Assembly (NCBI GenBank): GCA_963747735.1 | Contig: CAVVGE010000001.1 | Location: 124,001-188,000, forward strand | Length of the DNA: 64,000 bases | Direction: 5' to 3' | From: AP-15 sp963747735 | GTDB taxonomy: Bacteria > Pseudomonadota > Alphaproteobacteria > ATCC43930 > CGMCC-115725 | Shown here: positions 53,949 to 61,479 of the stretch, in pieces | How the letters are laid out: each line of letters starts with the position of its first letter | Numbering within the stretch: position 1 is the first letter of the stretch | Program-made: the position numbers and the translations under genes | Notes under the pieces: model-generated | What the model saw: the letters and a program-made list of their open reading frames with translations, nothing else | The model's database searches: none | What the model was told of the DNA's origin: nothing

Positions 53949-55373
53949 GTGGAATATCTCAGCACACGCAGCATTCGGCCGCAGCCGAGCCCGCTCGGGT
54001 TCTGCGACGTGCTGCTGAAGGGCCTCGCCGAAGATGGCGGGCTTTTTGTGCCGGATGAGCTGCCTGTGCTCGACGACGCTACCGTTCGCGGTTTTGCCGG
54101 CCTGCCCTATGCCGCGCTGGCCGCGAGGGTGGTCGGGCTGTTCGCGGGTGACGACTTTGCCGCGTCGGAGCTCCACGGCCTTGCAACCGCGGCTTATCGC
54201 GAGTTCCGCCACGCTGCGGTGGCGCCTCTTGTTCAGCTCGATGAGCGGTTGTGGCTGATGGAGCTGTTTCACGGCCCGACCCTCGCGTTCAAGGACCTCG
54301 CTTTGCAGCTCGTCGGGCGGCTGTTCGATATGGCGTTGGCGCGACGGCAGGAGCATGCGACGGTCATTGCCGCGACCTCGGGCGACACCGGCTCGGCCGC
54401 GATTGCCGCCTGCCGCGACCGCAATGCGATCGACATTTTCGTGCTCTACCCGCACCGCCGGGTGTCCGAGGTGCAGCGCCGGCAGATGACGACAGTCGAG
54501 GCGCCAAACGCGCACGCGATCGCAATCGAGGGCACCTTCGACGATTGCCAGGATCTGGTCAAAGCGCTGTTCGCCGACATCGAGTTGCGCGCGAGGCTCA
54601 ATTTCGCTGCGGTCAATTCGATCAACTGGGCGCGTATCGCCGTCCAGACGGTTTACTACTTCGCCGCCGCCACGGCGCTCGGCGGCCCGGCGCGGCCGGT
54701 GTCGTTCAGCGTGCCGACCGGCAATTTCGGCAATGTCTATGCCGGGCACGTCGCGCGCCGCATGGGTCTCCCGATCGAGCGGCTGGCAATCGGCACCAAC
54801 AGAAACGATATCCTCGCCCGTTATCTGGCGACCGGTGAGATGAGCGTGGCGGCGGTCGAGCCGAGCTCGAGCCCGAGCATGGACATCCAGGTGGCGAGCA
54901 ACTTCGAACGGCTGCTGTTCGAGCTGAAAGGCCGCAACGGGGCTGCCGTCGCCAAGGCGGTCGGAGTTTTCCGGCGCACCGGGACGTTGCCTGAAGACGG
55001 CCAGGCGTGGCGCGCGGCGCGCGGCTTGTTTTCCGGCCATCGGGTGGACGACACTCTAACCATGCGCACGATCGCCGAAACCCATGCCCGCACGGGTATC
55101 CTGATCGATCCTCACACCGCGGTCGCGGTTGCCGCCGCCCGCGCCGAAATCGCCGCGGCCCCCGAAGGCGCACCGATGATCGCGCTGGCTTGCGCTCACC
55201 CGGCGAAATTCCCCGACGCAGTCGAGCGCGCGACCGGCATTCGCCCGGCATTGCCGCCCGTTGCGGGCGATCTCTTCGAGCGGCGCGAGCGGGTCACTGT
55301 GCTGCCGAACGATCTCGGCGCCGTCGGGAGCTTTATCGGCGCGCATGCGCGCCATGCCCGGAGAACAACATGA
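53949..55373 (+). CDS. thrC: Threonine synthase
   Basis: 474 residues, PLP enzyme converting O-phospho-L-homoserine to threonine. GTG start 53949 gives VEYLSTRSIRPQPSPLGFCD, matching the family N-terminus (YxSTRG). The PLP lysine is in HGPTLAFKDLALQLVGR; ATSGDTGSAAIAACRDRNAI is the substrate/PLP phosphate loop; SVPTGNFGNVYAGHVARRMG follows. The stop codon overlaps the start of the M16 protease gene (ATGA), the order seen in many alphaproteobacteria. Confidence 0.95.
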   Translation: MEYLSTRSIRPQPSPLGFCDVLLKGLAEDGGLFVPDELPVLDDATVRGFAGLPYAALAARVVGLFAGDDFAASELHGLATAAYREFRHAAVAPLVQLDERLWLMELFHGPTLAFKDLALQLVGRLFDMALARRQEHATVIAATSGDTGSAAIAACRDRNAIDIFVLYPHRRVSEVQRRQMTTVEAPNAHAIAIEGTFDDCQDLVKALFADIELRARLNFAAVNSINWARIAVQTVYYFAAATALGGPARPVSFSVPTGNFGNVYAGHVARRMGLPIERLAIGTNRNDILARYLATGEMSVAAVEPSSSPSMDIQVASNFERLLFELKGRNGAAVAKAVGVFRRTGTLPEDGQAWRAARGLFSGHRVDDTLTMRTIAETHARTGILIDPHTAVAVAAARAEIAAAPEGAPMIALACAHPAKFPDAVERATGIRPALPPVAGDLFERRERVTVLPNDLGAVGSFIGAHARHARRTT

Positions 55374-56629
55374 CCGCACGCGTCTCGACCTTGAAGAACG
55401 GGCTGCGCATCGCCACCGACCGGGTCGACACCGTGGACACGGTCTCGCTCGGCATTTGGGTCGATGTCGGCACCCGCCACGAGCCGGGAGAGATCAATGG
55501 TGCTGCGCATTTTCTCGAGCACATGGCGTTCAAGGGCACCGCGCGGCGCAGCGCGCTCGCTATTGCCGAAGAGATCGAGGCGGTCGGCGGTCATCTCAAC
55601 GCCTACACCTCGCGCGAGAGCACCGCGTATTACGCCAAAGTGCTGAAGGAGGATGTTCCGCTCGCCCTCGACATCCTCGCCGACATTTTGCAGAACTCGA
55701 CCTTCGAGCCCGACGAGCTCGAGCGCGAGCGCACCGTGATCTTGCAGGAGATCGGCCAGGCCAACGACACGCCCGACGACATCATCTTCGACAATTTCCA
55801 GGAATGCGCCTATCCCGACCAGCCGATGGGTCGGCCGGTGCTGGGACGCCCGGAAATCATCCGGCGGCTCGGCCGTGAGGCGATCATCGGCTATCTGCGC
55901 GGACATTACAGCGCCTCGCGCATGGTGTTGGCGGCCTCGGGAAATCTCGACCACGACCACGTGGCGGCCCTCGCCGAAAAGCTGCTCTCGGACCTTCCGG
56001 CCGAGCTGCCGCTGACAACCGAGCCGGCGCGCTACGAGGGCGGCGACCGGCGCGAGGCGCGCGATCTCGAGCAGCTGCATCTGGTGTTGGGCTTCCCCGG
56101 CCCGGTGCTCGGCGATCCGGACTATTTTGCGGCGGCGGTGCTGTCGACGGCGTTCGGCGGCGGCATGTCGTCGCGCCTCTTCCAGCAGATCCGCGAGAAA
56201 AAGGGTCTCGTCTACGCGATCCATTCGTTTGTCCACAGCTACCGCGATACCGGCCTCTTCGGCATCTATGCAGGCACTGGCGAGGAAGAAGCGGCGGAAT
56301 TGGTGCCGGCGTTGTGCGACGAGGCGATGCGGCTCCAGGACGGATTGACCCCGGTCGAGCTTGCGCGGGCGAAGACCCAGATGAAGGCGGGGCTGTTGAT
56401 GTCGCTCGAAAGCACCTCGGCCCGGTGCGAGCAATTGGCGCAGCACCTGCTGATCCACGGCACACCGTTCGACCCGCCGGAAATCGTGCGCCAGATCGAG
56501 GCGGTCGACGATGCCGCGATCGGGCGCATCGTCGCCGGCTGGCGCACGGCGCCGCCGACCTTGGCCGCGCTCGGGCCGCTCGCCAGGCTCGAAGAATTCG
56601 ACCTCGTGCGCACGCGGCTCGCCGCCTGA
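55370..56629 (+). CDS. M16-family zinc protease (processing-peptidase-like)
   Basis: 419 residues. Inverted zinc motif HFLEH in GAAHFLEHMAFKGTARRS, with the third ligand Glu about 76 residues later in ELERERTVILQEIGQANDTP. The C-terminal half has GGGMSSRLFQQIREKKGLVY, the Gly-rich and Arg/Tyr substrate-binding motif. Bacterial homologue of the mitochondrial processing peptidase beta subunit. Starts with an ATGA overlap with thrC and is followed 8 bp later by a GNAT gene, so thrC-M16-GNAT is one operon. Confidence 0.94.
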   Translation: MTARVSTLKNGLRIATDRVDTVDTVSLGIWVDVGTRHEPGEINGAAHFLEHMAFKGTARRSALAIAEEIEAVGGHLNAYTSRESTAYYAKVLKEDVPLALDILADILQNSTFEPDELERERTVILQEIGQANDTPDDIIFDNFQECAYPDQPMGRPVLGRPEIIRRLGREAIIGYLRGHYSASRMVLAASGNLDHDHVAALAEKLLSDLPAELPLTTEPARYEGGDRREARDLEQLHLVLGFPGPVLGDPDYFAAAVLSTAFGGGMSSRLFQQIREKKGLVYAIHSFVHSYRDTGLFGIYAGTGEEEAAELVPALCDEAMRLQDGLTPVELARAKTQMKAGLLMSLESTSARCEQLAQHLLIHGTPFDPPEIVRQIEAVDDAAIGRIVAGWRTAPPTLAALGPLARLEEFDLVRTRLAA

Positions 56630-56637
56630 CAACCGCG

Positions 56638-57255
56638 ATGGCGCCGCAGCGCAAATCGTTTCCGCGCCTCTTTCTTGCTCGCGCGGACCCGTTCCGGCTC
56701 ACCGGCGAGCGCGTGTTTTTGCGCCTGCCCGAGCGCGGCGACTATGAGGCCTGGGCGAGCCTGCGCGCGGGCTCGCGCAATTTTCTGGTGCCGTGGGAGC
56801 CGATCTGGCCGCCCGACGCTCTGTCGCGCGCGAATTTCCGCGCCCGCATCGCCCGCTACACCGAGGATTGGCGTACCGACCAAGCGTATAATTTCTTTAT
56901 TTATTCCCACGACGAGGCGCTCCTCGGCGGGATCGGCTTGTCGAATGTGCGACGCGGCGTGTCGGAGACGGCGAGCCTCGGCTATTGGGTCGGCGAGCCC
57001 CATGCCCGCCAAGGCTACATGACCGCGGCCTTGCCGCTGGTGCTCGATTTCGCCTTCGAGCGGCTGCGCCTGCACCGGGTCGAAGCCGCTTGCCTGCCGA
57101 CCAACATGCCGAGCCGCGCGCTATTGTTGCGCGCCGGCTTCCAGCAGGAAGGCTACGCCCGCCAGTACCTCTGCATCGAAGCCAAATGGCAGGACCATTT
57201 GCTGTTCGCAATCTTGCAGCAAGACCCGCGCGGCGGTCTCCGAACACAGGGCTGA
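56638..57255 (+). CDS. GNAT N-acetyltransferase (RimJ/RimL-like)
   Basis: 205 residues. RLTGERVFLRLPERGDYEAW at the start, GGIGLSNVRRGVSETASLGY, WVGEPHARQGYMTAALPLVL (acetyl-CoA loop, RxGxxG variant RQGYMT), LRLHRVEAACLPTNMPSRAL and LLRAGFQQEGYARQYL. It acetylates the N-terminus of a ribosomal or other protein. Third gene of the thrC operon. Confidence 0.92.
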   Translation: MAPQRKSFPRLFLARADPFRLTGERVFLRLPERGDYEAWASLRAGSRNFLVPWEPIWPPDALSRANFRARIARYTEDWRTDQAYNFFIYSHDEALLGGIGLSNVRRGVSETASLGYWVGEPHARQGYMTAALPLVLDFAFERLRLHRVEAACLPTNMPSRALLLRAGFQQEGYARQYLCIEAKWQDHLLFAILQQDPRGGLRTQG

Positions 57256-57693
57256 CAAGCTGAGCAATGCGGCATCGCCTAACCGTGCGCGCATCCGCTT
57301 CACAGAGCCCAACAGCTTCGTCGAAACGCTCCACTGACTCTTCCTAGACCGAGAGGAGTCGGTTCATGTCCCGTGAATTACCTAGTGGAAGGAACCAGAC
57401 ACTTGACTCCGTTCTTGCCTTCCCGGCGAAGGCCGGGACCCATCTCTGCCATGGGTACCGGCCTTCGCCGGTATGGCGGGTAGCTGGATCACATCCGTCA
57501 GATGCTGTCCACTAGCAATCTCTCAAGCAGCGGGCTGAGGGTCAGATTGACCCTTATACGCCACTTCAGCGCGGTTATTTGATAGGCACTGAATAACGCA
57601 ATATGTGGCCACCAGCCTCGTTCCCATGTACAATGGTCTCCAACAGTTGATTCGGGAGATCGAATACCTAAAGGAGGAAAAGGGAATTATGGG
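57256..57693. other. Gene-poor region with a REP-like palindrome and a short ORF
   Basis: At 57418-57482 the hairpin CCCGGCGAAGGCCGGGACCC repeats the element at 27070-27100, and a second half TACCGGCCTTCGCCGGTA follows. From about 57500 the GC content falls sharply. A short frame at 57626-57697 (MYNGLQQLIREIEYLKEEKG, stop TGA) overlaps the ATG of the next ORF in TGATG form, as in coupled gene pairs; it may be the tail of a lost gene. Confidence 0.55.
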
Positions 57694-58070
57694 ATGATGA
57701 CAGTCAGCGATGAAGAGAAATCACTGCCATTTAAAATATCAATGACCTGACAAGAGATCGAAAAATAAAGTGGCGTCCTACCGAAAAAATACAGCTCGGT
57801 GAGTCGGTCGGTATCGCATACGAGGCGATCTACGATGGTCGCACGCTACGCATTGTTGAATACTCGCCACCGCGGGTCCGCGGCTTTTTTCAGGGAGCAT
57901 TGTCGCATGATCGGCTGCCCGGCGCGACGGCCCGCAAAGAAGTAGCATTAGAGATTGTAGATGAAGATGGACAGACATTCTTCGAATTCCCAAAAGTCCA
58001 AGGGGTTATCGACCTATTTGATACAGTGAAATTGCAGCTTTCAGAAAATCACTGGCAGCCCGCGGCTGAT
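57694..58070 (+). pseudogene. Frameshifted hypothetical gene in an AT-rich island
   Basis: ATG 57694/57697 gives MTVSDEEKSLPFKISM; a shift near 57745 restores LTRDRKIKWRPTEKIQLGES, VGIAYEAIYDGRTLRIVEYS, FQGALSHDRLPGATARKEVA, LEIVDEDGQTFFEFPKVQGV and IDLFDTVKLQLSENH. The combined about 120 residues read like one soluble protein without a family I know. After about 58065 the frame enters antisense of the YqgE gene, so the 3' end may also be lost. AAGGAGG lies at 57671-57677. Low GC and a coupled upstream ORF suggest transfer. Confidence 0.55.
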
Positions 58071-58092
58071 CCGGTTGGCGGTCCATCGTTGG

Positions 58093-58650
58093 TTAGGCGC
58101 GGCCGGCGGCGGTGGACAGCATCGACAAATCGATGCCGAGCTTGGCGAGCGCCCGTTGCCATTTGCCGTCGTGGTCGGGATCGAACACGATCGCATCGTC
58201 GGCTGCGACCGACAGCCAGCCATTGGCCTGGATCTCGGCGTCGAGCTGGCCCGGCCCCCAGCCGGCATAGCCGAGCGCCAACAGGGACTGCCGCGGCCCC
58301 TGTCCTCGGCCGATCGCGCGCAGGATCTCGAGCGTCGCGGTCACCGCGATGTTGCCTTCGACGTGGAGCGTCGCCTCCTCCTGGTAATCGGCGGTGTGCA
58401 GCACAAAGCCGCGCCCGGTTTCCACCGGCCCGCCAAAATGCACCGGGCGCGTGGCGCCGGCGCGACGCGGGCTGATCTCGAGCTGGTCGAACAGCTCGCC
58501 CACGGTCAGCGCGCCGATCGGCTTGTTGATGATCAGGCCCATCGCCCCGGCATCGTCGCTGTGCGCGCACATGTAAATGACCGAACGGGCAAAGCGCGGG
58601 TCTCCCATCTGCGGCATCGCCACCAGCAGCTGGCCTGCCAGCGTAGTCAC
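58093..58650 (-). CDS. YqgE/AlgH (UPF0301) family protein
   Basis: 185 residues from GTG 58650 (GGAGGCGGAT upstream). TLAGQLLVAMPQMGDPRFAR, VIYMCAHSDDAGAMGLIINK (the GAMGLxxN signature), PVHFGGPVETGRGFVLHTAD and SLLALGYAGWGPGQLDAEIQ are the family hallmarks. Function not established. Confidence 0.93.
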   Translation of the reverse strand: MTTLAGQLLVAMPQMGDPRFARSVIYMCAHSDDAGAMGLIINKPIGALTVGELFDQLEISPRRAGATRPVHFGGPVETGRGFVLHTADYQEEATLHVEGNIAVTATLEILRAIGRGQGPRQSLLALGYAGWGPGQLDAEIQANGWLSVAADDAIVFDPDHDGKWQRALAKLGIDLSMLSTAAGRA

Positions 58651-58863
58651 ATCCGCCTCCGACCCTGCATCGCGCAGCCCTCCCGATCGCCGCCGGGCGA
58701 CAGAACCTGCTCGTCTATATACGCATCCCAACGGCAGCGGCATGTGCACAATTCCGCGCGGTCCAATCCGATCCGGTCGAGGTCGTGACAGCCGCTGCGT
58801 TTGCCGCGGCGGCTGCCCTGTGCTATCGCTCGGCCCGGCCAATTTACCATCGGAGGAAAGCTC

Positions 58864-59352
58864 ATGACGATCAAAGTCGGCGACCGGCTGCCGTCGGCGA
58901 CGCTGCGGCAGATTACCGCCGAGGGACCAAAAGAGATCAGCACCGACGATTTCTTCCGCGGCAAAAAGGTGGCGCTGTTTGCCGTGCCCGGCGCCTTCAC
59001 GCCGGCCTGCTCGCAGCGCCATCTGCCGGGCTTTGTCGACCGGTCGGCCGAGATCAAGGGAAAAGGAGTGGACGAGGTTGCCTGCGTCGCGGTCAACGAC
59101 GCCGCGGTGCTGACCGCCTGGGGCAAGCAGCAAAAGAGCGAGGGCAAGGTCACGATGCTGGCCGACGGCAGCGGCGAGCTCGCCCGCGCGCTCGGGCTCG
59201 AGCTCGACCTGTCGAAAGCCGGTCTCGGCGTCCGCTCGAAGCGGTATTCGATGCTGGTCGACAACGGCGTCGTCAAATCGCTCAATGTCGAAGCGCAGCC
59301 CGGCCAGGTCGAAGCCTCCAGTGCAGAAGCGATGCTGAAGGCGCTCGCCTAG
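58864..59352 (+). CDS. Peroxiredoxin (Prx5/hybrid-Prx type)
   Basis: 162 residues. MTIKVGDRLPSATLRQITAE, ALFAVPGAFTPACSQRHLPG with the peroxidatic Cys in the PGAFTPACS motif, then CVAVNDAAVLTAWGKQQKSE and LGLELDLSKAGLGVRSKRYS. The SKAGLG and RSKRYS segments are typical of Prx5-type enzymes reduced by glutathione/glutaredoxin. CGGAGGAAAG precedes the ATG. Confidence 0.95.
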   Translation: MTIKVGDRLPSATLRQITAEGPKEISTDDFFRGKKVALFAVPGAFTPACSQRHLPGFVDRSAEIKGKGVDEVACVAVNDAAVLTAWGKQQKSEGKVTMLADGSGELARALGLELDLSKAGLGVRSKRYSMLVDNGVVKSLNVEAQPGQVEASSAEAMLKALA

Positions 59353-59387
59353 CGCAAGATCCGATCAGGTTGCATCAGCCCGTCAGC

Positions 59388-59515
59388 CCCCCTCACCCTT
59401 CCCTCTCCCCCATTGGGGAACCCGCAATGCGGGAGAGGATTGCGAAGGGTTGGCGAGGCCCACGGGTCCGGCCGGAGGCCGGATAAACTCGCCGACCCTT
59501 ACCCGAAGCCGGGTG
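59388..59515. repeat. REP-like palindromic intergenic element
   Basis: CCCCTCACCCTTCCCTCTCC, then CCCGCAATGCGGGAGAGG and the hairpin GGTCCGGCCGGAGGCCGGA. Shares its words with the element at 24605-24735. It fills most of the gap between the peroxiredoxin and HisD-like genes; no gene seen there. Confidence 0.65.
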
Positions 59516-59658
59516 AGGAGGGCTCTGCCTAATCAGATCATGGGCGAGCGCTGCGCCGTCCTGCTGTCCCTCCGCGACGGCCCCCGCGGAGGGCGCGTTT
59601 TCGGCCGCAGCGAGCGGCTCCAGGGCGGGCGGAAACAGCGCCCGGCCAATCCGCCCGG

Positions 59659-60951
59659 CTACTCTGCCGCGTTTTTGCGGCCGTAGCGGCGAATCCGCAG
59701 GTCGGCTTGCTCCTTGTGGCCCCAAAAGCGCTCGATCGCGCAGAGCCGGCTGCAATATTCGCCGACCAAGGCGCTCGCCTCGGGGGTCTTGACCTCCTGA
59801 TAGGTGCAGGTCTTGAGGAACTTGCCGACCCAGAGGCCGCCGGTGTAGCGCGCGGCACCCTTGGTCGGGAGCGTGTGGTTGGTGCCGATCACCTTGTCGC
59901 CATAGGCGACGTTGGTCTCGGGCCCGAGAAACAGCGCGCCGTAATTTTTCAGCCGGCCGAGCCAGGCGCGCGGCTCTCGGGTCAGGACCTCGACATGCTC
60001 GGCGGCGATGCGGTCGGCTTCGGCCGCCATCTCGCCGTCGCCGGCGCAGAGAATGACCTCGCCGAAATCGCGCCAGGCGAGACCGGCGACATCGGCGGTC
60101 GGCAGCACGCCGAGCTGGCGCTCGACCTCGGCGAGAGTCGCGTGGGCGAGCGGTTCCGAGGTGGTCAAAAGGATCGCCGGCGAGGTCGGGCCATGCTCGG
60201 CCTGGCCCAACAGGTCGGTCGCGCACATCTCGGCGTCGGCGCTGTCGTCGGCGATGACCAGGATCTCGGTCGGGCCGGCGAAAAGATCGATGCCGACCCT
60301 GCCGTAAAGCTGGCGCTTGGCTTCGGCGACATAGGCGTTGCCGGGGCCGACCAGCATGTCGACCGGCGCGAACGTCGCGGTGCCGAGCGCCATCGCCGCC
60401 GCCGCCTGAACGCCGCCGAGCACGTGGATATCGTCGGCGCCGCCGAGATGCATCGCCGCGATCGTCTCGGGATGCGGCCCGCCCTGGTTCGGCGGGGTGC
60501 AGGCGGTGATATGCCCGACCCCGGCAACCCTGGCGGTGACGATCGACATATGCGCCGAAGCGACCATCGGATAATGCCCGCCCGGCACATAGCAGCCGAC
60601 CCGCCCGACCGGGATGTGCCGGTGGCCGAGGATGACGCCGGGCAGGGTCTCGACCTCGACATCCTTGAGCGAGGCGCGCTGGATCTGCGCGAAATTGCGG
60701 ATCTGGGCTTGCGCGAACTTGATGTCGTCGATGGTCTGCGGCGCAACCTTGGCGACGAGGTCGCGGATTTCGTCGTCCGACAGGCGGAAGCTCGGCGGCG
60801 ACCATTTGTCGAACTTCTCTGACAGCTCGCGTACCGCCGCGTCACCGCGTTTGGCGACATCGGCGATGATGCCTTCGACCGTGCTGCGGACCCTGGCGTC
60901 GGCCTCGTCCTGCTGGCCGGCGAGCGCGGCCGTCTTGATGTGCCGGGGCAT
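59659..60951 (-). CDS. Histidinol-dehydrogenase family enzyme (HisD/HpsN-like paralogue)
   Basis: 430 residues, zinc- and NAD-dependent. VGRVGCYVPGGHYPMVASAH, TPPNQGGPHPETIAAMHLGG, VDMLVGPGNAYVAEAKRQLY, LFAGPTEILVIADDSADAEM and TDLLGQAEHGPTSPAILLTT (Gln and His zinc ligands), YGDKVIGTNHTLPTKGAARY (Asp ligand), IERFWGHKEQADLRI (last His). The GTNHTLPT variant and the absence of other his genes argue for a paralogue such as sulfopropanediol 3-dehydrogenase rather than the biosynthetic HisD, though this cannot be decided from sequence alone. Confidence 0.87.
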   Translation of the reverse strand: MPRHIKTAALAGQQDEADARVRSTVEGIIADVAKRGDAAVRELSEKFDKWSPPSFRLSDDEIRDLVAKVAPQTIDDIKFAQAQIRNFAQIQRASLKDVEVETLPGVILGHRHIPVGRVGCYVPGGHYPMVASAHMSIVTARVAGVGHITACTPPNQGGPHPETIAAMHLGGADDIHVLGGVQAAAAMALGTATFAPVDMLVGPGNAYVAEAKRQLYGRVGIDLFAGPTEILVIADDSADAEMCATDLLGQAEHGPTSPAILLTTSEPLAHATLAEVERQLGVLPTADVAGLAWRDFGEVILCAGDGEMAAEADRIAAEHVEVLTREPRAWLGRLKNYGALFLGPETNVAYGDKVIGTNHTLPTKGAARYTGGLWVGKFLKTCTYQEVKTPEASALVGEYCSRLCAIERFWGHKEQADLRIRRYGRKNAAE

Positions 60952-61038
60952 CGTGTTCTCCTCGTTTCTCCTGTTTTTATCAGGTTTTTATCAGGCGGGT
61001 CGCCTTCGAATCTCGATCGAGCGCTGGGACATCGGCCG

Positions 61039-61479
61039 ATGATAGGGCACGATTTTGGCGATCTTGCGAGCGAGCGTCCCAACCTACCTTATGCGGCCGT
61101 CGAAGCTCCCGCGATCGAATGGCCGGATCTGCCCCGAGGCGGACGTCCGATGAACCTATTTTGGAGGGGGTTGTCTACGGGTCTTTACGAGCAGACCACG
61201 CGGCAAGGGACGCGCTTGTTTATTCAACGGCCTCCGTATCGCGTCGATGCCGCCGGCGATGGGCGCAATCCCTTTATTCAATTCTGGTTTATCAATAGCC
61301 CACGGGCTGGTGCTACTCTCCAGCTGTACGACTCGCGGGATGAGGACCCGGATGGCAGACATCTACGTACAACGAGAGCTGGTCGTCAGTCGGGACGGAA
61401 CAGAGCGATCCGTTGCCGAGGCGGATATTCTCTCTCTCGATCTGCCGCTTGTCGTTCTGGGGGACCCTGGAATTGGTAA
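61039..61479 (+). CDS. Hypothetical ORF before the NTPase gene (doubtful)
   Basis: A 146-codon frame starting MIGHDFGDLASERPNLPYAA. The first about 105 codons (to QLYDSRDEDPDG) have plausible protein character, e.g. MNLFWRGLSTGLYEQTTRQG, FIQFWFINSPRAGATLQLYD. The remainder overlaps the NTPase coding sequence in another frame. It may be the truncated remains of a gene cut by arrival of the NTPase gene. No family recognised. Confidence 0.35.
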   Translation: MIGHDFGDLASERPNLPYAAVEAPAIEWPDLPRGGRPMNLFWRGLSTGLYEQTTRQGTRLFIQRPPYRVDAAGDGRNPFIQFWFINSPRAGATLQLYDSRDEDPDGRHLRTTRAGRQSGRNRAIRCRGGYSLSRSAACRSGGPWNW

